Source: an uncultured Porphyromonadaceae bacterium
GTDB lineage: Bacteria > Bacteroidota > Bacteroidia > Bacteroidales > Porphyromonadaceae
Reading direction: 5' to 3'
DNA length: 64,000 nucleotides
Assembly (NCBI GenBank): GCA_947253625.1
Contig: CAMYAB010000004.1
Location: forward strand, 1 to 64,000
The first letter of the stretch is position 1. Each line of letters starts with the position of its first letter. Positions 60,283-64,000 of the stretch are shown here, in pieces. A model generated the notes under the pieces. The model did not search any database. It saw only the letters and a program-made list of their open reading frames with translations, and was not told where the DNA came from. Both the position numbers and the translations under genes were made by a program.

Positions 60283-61049
60283 GGCTGAGGATTTGTATTG
60301 GTCGAGTGTGGAGATTGTCTTTTTTGTCCTAGGTAGTCGAGTGCCACATAGGCACAGTAGCAACCAACGATGGCGGGCATGTAGCTGATGGTGCCGGCTG
60401 TGGACTTTTTGTTTTGCTCTCCCTCGGTGAGGATGATAGCCTCCTCGCTTGGGAGCTCCTCGGAGTAGACGGTGGTGAAGTGTAGGGGTACGCCGAGCTT
60501 GCGTAGACGCTTGCGGATAAAGCGGGCCAGGGTGCAGTTTTTGACCTTGTCCATGCGGGCTATATGTACAGCGGTGGGATCTACCTTGGCTCCTGCCCCC
60601 ATGGCGCTGACAAAAGGTATCTCTCGCTCCACCAAGCTGCGGATGAGGTGGACCTTGGGGCTGAGGGTGTCTATGGCATCTACCACAAAGTCGTAGGAGC
60701 TCTGCGTGAGTAGATCATCCGTGGCACTGTCCCTGACAAATGTCTCGAGGACCGTCAGGTGTATGTCGGGGTTGATGTCTCGGATCCGCTCTGCCCATAG
60801 TTGGGCTTTGGGTCGTCCGATGGATGAGTGTAGGGCAATGATCTGGCGGTTGATATTGGTGGGCTGGACGACATCACCGTCTACGATGGTCAGTGTGCCT
60901 ACTCCGCCACGAGCGAGCAACTCTGCGACGTAGCCTCCCACACCGCCCAGGCCCACCACCAGGACATGGCTGTCGGCAATCTGCTTGGTCGAGTCCGGGC
61001 CCAGGAGCAGTGCGGTGCGCGAAAAGGGTGTCTCTTCTGTGTGTGACAT
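60279..61049 (-). CDS. tcdA: tRNA threonylcarbamoyladenosine dehydratase
   Basis: The 256-aa E1-like enzyme has the nucleotide-binding VLVVGLGGVGGYVAELLARGG near residue 30, DGDVVQPTNINRQIIAL, and DFVVDAIDTLSPKVHLI. It matches TcdA (CsdL/YgdL), which cyclises t6A37 of tRNA to ct6A with ATP. The Rossmann loop and catalytic region (GAGAKVDPTAVHIARMDK) are intact. It follows trpB2 after six bases. Confidence 0.9.
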   Translation of the reverse strand: MSHTEETPFSRTALLLGPDSTKQIADSHVLVVGLGGVGGYVAELLARGGVGTLTIVDGDVVQPTNINRQIIALHSSIGRPKAQLWAERIRDINPDIHLTVLETFVRDSATDDLLTQSSYDFVVDAIDTLSPKVHLIRSLVEREIPFVSAMGAGAKVDPTAVHIARMDKVKNCTLARFIRKRLRKLGVPLHFTTVYSEELPSEEAIILTEGEQNKKSTAGTISYMPAIVGCYCAYVALDYLGQKRQSPHSTNTNPQP

Positions 61050-61055
61050 CTCGGG

Positions 61056-62417
61056 TTACTCCAGACCGGGAAGGTCGGTGAGAGATTGGGTCAGCTCTTC
61101 GGTGGTGAGGGCTGAGTCGGAGAGGGAGCCACTGAGAAACTGCTCGTAGGCATTCATATCGAGCATACCGTGTCCGGAGAAGTTGAAAAGGATCACCTTC
61201 TCCTCATCCGTCTCACGACACTGCTTGGCTAGCCGGATGGTCTCGGCTATGGCATGGCAACTCTCGGGAGCGGGGACTATCCCCTCGGTGCGCGAAAAGA
61301 GGATTCCCGCACGAAAACTCTCCAGCTGGGTCACATCCACGGCTTCCATCAGGCCGTCTTGCATCAGCTGTGAGACGATAGCCCCGGCACCGTGGTACCG
61401 CAATCCTCCGGCGTGGATGCTGGCTGGCTGAAACTTGTGCCCCAGTGTGTACATCGGGATCAGTGGGGTGTAGCCTGCCTCGTCGCCAAAGTCGTAGGCA
61501 AACTTGCCTTTCGTCAGCTTGGGACAGGATGCCGGCTCTGCCGCCACGAAGCGTGTCTTTTTGCCCTCTCGTATCGTGTGGCGCATGAATGGAAAGGCGA
61601 GACCGGAAAAATTGGACCCCCCGCCAAAGCAAGCCACGACAATATCGGGGTACTCGCCGGCCAGCTCCATCTGCTTCTCTGCCTCTAGCCCAATGATTGT
61701 CTGGTGGAGTGCCACATGGTTGAGCACACTGCCGAGGGCATATCGACAGTTGGGGGTTGTGCGCGCCAGCTCCACCGCCTCCGAGATGGCTGTCCCGAGT
61801 GACCCGTTGTTTTGGGGGTCTCGGGTGAGGATGTCTTTGCCGGCTCGGGTGCTCATGCTGGGGGAGGGGGTCACTTGGGCCCCAAAGACGTGCATCATGT
61901 TTCGTCGGTAGGGCTTTTGCTCGTAGCTAACCTTCACCTGATACACAGCGCAGTCCAGCCCAAAAAGTTTGCTCGCATACGCCAAGGCTGTACCCCACTG
62001 GCCGGCTCCTGTCTCGGTGGTGACATTGGTGATGCCCTCTTGCTTGCAGTAGTAGGCTTGTGGTATGGCGGAGTTGAGCTTGTGCGACCCCACCGGGCTG
62101 ACACTCTCGTTCTTGAAATAAATATGTGCCGGAGTCTCTAGAGCCTCCTCCAGTCCATAGGCGCGAACGAGGGGTGTCGCTCTGTAGTAGCTGTAGAGCC
62201 GGCGCACCTCCTCCGGAATCTCGATCCAGGGGTCGGTATTGTTGACCTCCTGGCGAGAGGCTTCTTGGGTGAAGATGGGAAAAAAATCCTCTGCCCGCAT
62301 CGGCTCATGCGTCTCGGGGTTGAGAAAAGGGCGGGGCTTATTGGGCATTTCTGCCTGGATATTGTACCAGTGTGTCGGTACCTCCTCGATGGGCAACAAA
62401 AATCGCTTTTGTGTCAT
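61056..62417 (-). CDS. trpB: Tryptophan synthase beta chain, TrpB2 type
   Basis: The 453-aa PLP enzyme is the long TrpB2 (TIGR01415) form: start MTQKRFLLPIEEVPTHWYNI, Lys-bearing SVSPVGSHKLNSAIPQAYY (the PLP Lys), ETGAGQWGTALAY, and the phosphate loop VACFGGGSNFSGLAFPF. TrpB2 makes tryptophan from serine and indole on its own or with scavenged indole; no trpA lies nearby. A -7 box is at 62449-62456, and the gene heads a four-gene operon with tcdA, the LolD-like gene and the HhH gene. Confidence 0.93.
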   Translation of the reverse strand: MTQKRFLLPIEEVPTHWYNIQAEMPNKPRPFLNPETHEPMRAEDFFPIFTQEASRQEVNNTDPWIEIPEEVRRLYSYYRATPLVRAYGLEEALETPAHIYFKNESVSPVGSHKLNSAIPQAYYCKQEGITNVTTETGAGQWGTALAYASKLFGLDCAVYQVKVSYEQKPYRRNMMHVFGAQVTPSPSMSTRAGKDILTRDPQNNGSLGTAISEAVELARTTPNCRYALGSVLNHVALHQTIIGLEAEKQMELAGEYPDIVVACFGGGSNFSGLAFPFMRHTIREGKKTRFVAAEPASCPKLTKGKFAYDFGDEAGYTPLIPMYTLGHKFQPASIHAGGLRYHGAGAIVSQLMQDGLMEAVDVTQLESFRAGILFSRTEGIVPAPESCHAIAETIRLAKQCRETDEEKVILFNFSGHGMLDMNAYEQFLSGSLSDSALTTEELTQSLTDLPGLE

Positions 62418-62448
62418 TGTGTCCGTATTGAATTCAAAAAAACCTAGA

Positions 62449-62456
62449 CAAATGTA
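62449..62456 (-). promoter_or_regulatory. -7 box of the trpB2 operon
   Basis: TACATTTGTC on the minus strand, 32 bases before the start codon; no TTG at the usual distance. Confidence 0.5.
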
Positions 62457-62609
62457 CGCATAATCTCTGCCCTTAGCTAGAGTCGATCCGGCGCCTCTAT
62501 TCCGCCGGTGGGGCTATTGGGCTTGTGTCGAGGACTTCGGCCCGCCCGACAGACCATTTTTCCCGGGAGAAAAACTTGGCTAGGTCGGAGAAAAAGATGC
62601 GCTTGTCCT

Positions 62610-62730
62610 ATGAAAAAGATAAAATCACTGTGTGATCTCTAGAAATCACATAGTGATTTGAACAAACCACTTAGTGATTTCTAGAGATCACACAGTGATT
62701 TTATCTTTTTCATCCGGAGAAAATAGTTTG
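62610..62730. repeat. Palindrome array, family A copy 4, near-perfect 104-bp inverted repeat
   Basis: From ATGAAAAAGATA (62610) to TATCTTTTTCAT (62713) the sequence reads as its own inverse: the outer 40 bases on each side are exact, the central 24 nearly so. Inside are four 17-bp AAATCACnnnGTGATTT-type units at a 21-bp period. The flank GGAGAAAATAGTTTG continues the homology to copies 2 and 3. Just before it GGAGAAAAAGATGCGCTTG also matches copy 3. Confidence 0.92.
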
Positions 62731-62824
62731 TCGACGAGGAGGGGAGGTTTCTCACCTCTCTGCCGGATAAAATAACAAGGTGCGAGGAGGCTCTCCCGGA
62801 TCTCTGGCCACCACGGGGCATGCG

Positions 62825-62879
62825 AAAGCCCCACCTCGGCCGAATGTTTTTTTGGGGGGAGACCGAAGTGGGGCTTTTT
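62825..62879. terminator. Terminator of the MFS gene
   Basis: AAAGCCCCAC...CGG and CCG...GTGGGGCTTTTT pair with small mismatches across a 25-base loop; 27 bases past the stop. Confidence 0.7.
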
Positions 62880-62905
62880 GGGGGAAGGATCTGTGAGTGC
62901 GAGGG

Positions 62906-64000
62906 CTACTGCTTGTGCTTTTGGAGCCAAAATCGCTCGATCTCCTCGAGAGATCTGCCGGCGGTCTCGGGCATGGCTTTCCAAACAATCAGGATGTATG
63001 GTAGGCACATGACCGCAAAGAGGAAGAAGGTCCCGGCAGGCGTGAGGTTTTGAAGGAGCCATGGGGTGAGTTGGCCGATCAGATAGGTGCCGACCCATAG
63101 CGAGAGACCGGCAATGGACATAGCCACTCCCCGAATACGTGTGGGGTACATCTCCGATAGGAATACAAAGATGACCGCACTGATGGATCCCGCGCAAAAG
63201 AAGATGTAGCAAAGGAAGAACACGAGCAACAGTACCGGTGGCACTCCCATGCACTCGCCATAGAGGAAGTAGAGGCCAATACAGAGCAGTGAGGCAATCA
63301 TGCCGCTTACGCCGTAGTAGACTAGCTTTTTGCGCCCCACTTTGTCAATGATGAAGAGGGCAAGCACGGAGGTCAGGACATTCACCAGTCCGATCCACAC
63401 TTGGTACCACAGGGAGTCTTGTGCGGCCAGCCCTGCGCTCTCAAAGATCGATGGGCCGTAGTAGAGTACCGCATTCACGCCCATGAACTGCCCCAGCATG
63501 GCTATCGCGACTCCGATAAGGATCGGCCGCATGATATCCTTGCGCAGCAAGAGACGCCACGGGGTACTCTCTGTCTCTGCATACAGGATACTTTTTGTCT
63601 CACTGATCTGTAGCAGAGCCTCGTCCCGAGATGCGTGGATGGCCGTGAGGATAGCCTGGGCTTTGTCGTCACGTCGGCGGACGATCAGCCAGCGAGGACT
63701 CTCCGGGATGAAAAATATGGTGACCATGAAGAGCACGGCAGGGATGGTCTCCATACCGAGCATCCCTCTCCACACCTCGGACTTGAAGATCAGTAGGAGG
63801 GTGGGGTGGGTGAGCAGAGTACTCTCGCCGGTGGACCAGCCCAGCAGACAAAAATTGACGAGATAGGCTCCAAGGAACCCCACAGTCACTGCCAGCTGGT
63901 ACAGCGATACCAATCGCCCTCGATACTGTGCCACAGCTATCTCGGAGATATAGAGCGGGGAGACTATGGAGACTACCCCTATCCCCATACCACCGATGAT
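62906..64000 (-). CDS. Sugar-porter MFS transporter (5' end outside window)
   Basis: The frame is open to the window edge, so the start lies beyond 64000. About 360 residues remain: IGVVSIVSPLYISEIAVAQYRGRLVSLYQ (the loop of helices 4-5 with the RGRL signature), PESPRWLIVRR (helix 6-7 loop), then NAVLYYGPSIFESAGL, DKVGRKKL, FVFLSEMYPTRIRGVAMSI and PETAGRSLEEIE at the C-terminus. These are the sugar-porter family motifs, as in XylE. It should carry a sugar with protons across the inner membrane; the sugar cannot be told. Confidence 0.9.
   Translation of the reverse strand: MIGGMGIGVVSIVSPLYISEIAVAQYRGRLVSLYQLAVTVGFLGAYLVNFCLLGWSTGESTLLTHPTLLLIFKSEVWRGMLGMETIPAVLFMVTIFFIPESPRWLIVRRRDDKAQAILTAIHASRDEALLQISETKSILYAETESTPWRLLLRKDIMRPILIGVAIAMLGQFMGVNAVLYYGPSIFESAGLAAQDSLWYQVWIGLVNVLTSVLALFIIDKVGRKKLVYYGVSGMIASLLCIGLYFLYGECMGVPPVLLLVFFLCYIFFCAGSISAVIFVFLSEMYPTRIRGVAMSIAGLSLWVGTYLIGQLTPWLLQNLTPAGTFFLFAVMCLPYILIVWKAMPETAGRSLEEIERFWLQKHKQ

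Overview
The window is a stretch of chromosome from a member of the Bacteroidales, most likely Porphyromonas or a close relative. Evidence: Bacteroidetes-type promoters (TTG about 20 bases upstream of TAnnTTTG) precede many genes and all or most tRNAs; there is a SusC/SusD (RagA/RagB) pair; the primary sigma factor is short (290 aa); a complete Na+-NQR operon is present; and an S9 peptidase has the same catalytic spacing as Porphyromonas gingivalis DPP5. Asaccharolytic, peptide-based metabolism fits the peptidases, the 2-oxoacid:ferredoxin oxidoreductase and PEP carboxykinase.

Layout: 1-1163 end of an ABC exporter cut by the window edge; 1359-1986 rplU-rpmA; 2195-4227 NlpC/P60 lipoprotein, HAD hydrolase and SpoU methyltransferase; 4691-10650 nqrABCDEF; 11184-12968 ribosomal protein S1; 13085-17922 an accessory and decaying region on the minus strand (broken ogt, broken metallophosphoesterase, truncated WYL regulator, UDG-like protein, BacNaV-type sodium channel, a small Asp-box protein behind a hairpin-rich leader, a WDW-repeat protein, a palindromic repeat array); 18024-20951 korAB; 21134-22741 pckA; 23201-23596 tRNA-Gln and tRNA-Leu; 23802-24674 rpoD; 24839-27442 metzincin-type metalloprotease; 27843-36765 an eleven-gene minus-strand run from ftsX to ispH; 37454-42774 DPP5 and a tricorn-type protease; 43062-53440 a six-gene SusC-SusD-FAS1-lipoprotein-thioredoxin-M16 protease operon; 54045-56514 a TonB receptor under a TPP riboswitch; 56615-56884 a ribbon-helix-helix protein; 57294 tRNA-Arg; 57456-62417 creD, then a trpB2-tcdA-lolD-like-HhH operon; 62906-end a sugar-porter MFS gene cut by the window edge.

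The genes fit together as a sodium-energised peptide and amino-acid eater: NQR makes a sodium gradient, the SusCD system plus M16, DPP5, tricorn and metzincin proteases degrade and import peptides, and KorAB/PckA link amino-acid carbon to central metabolism. The sodium channel in the accessory region could dissipate or sense the same gradient.

The least explained material is between genes. Three unrelated repeat families share one design: about four tandem units with a 21-22 bp period (two helical turns). Family A (17-bp palindromes) is at four loci, family B (22-bp direct repeats) at four loci, family C at one. A fourth set of five near-identical hairpins serves as terminators. The most notable gene-level observations are three neighbouring pseudogenes, including an ogt with both an in-frame stop and a Cys-to-Tyr change at the active site.
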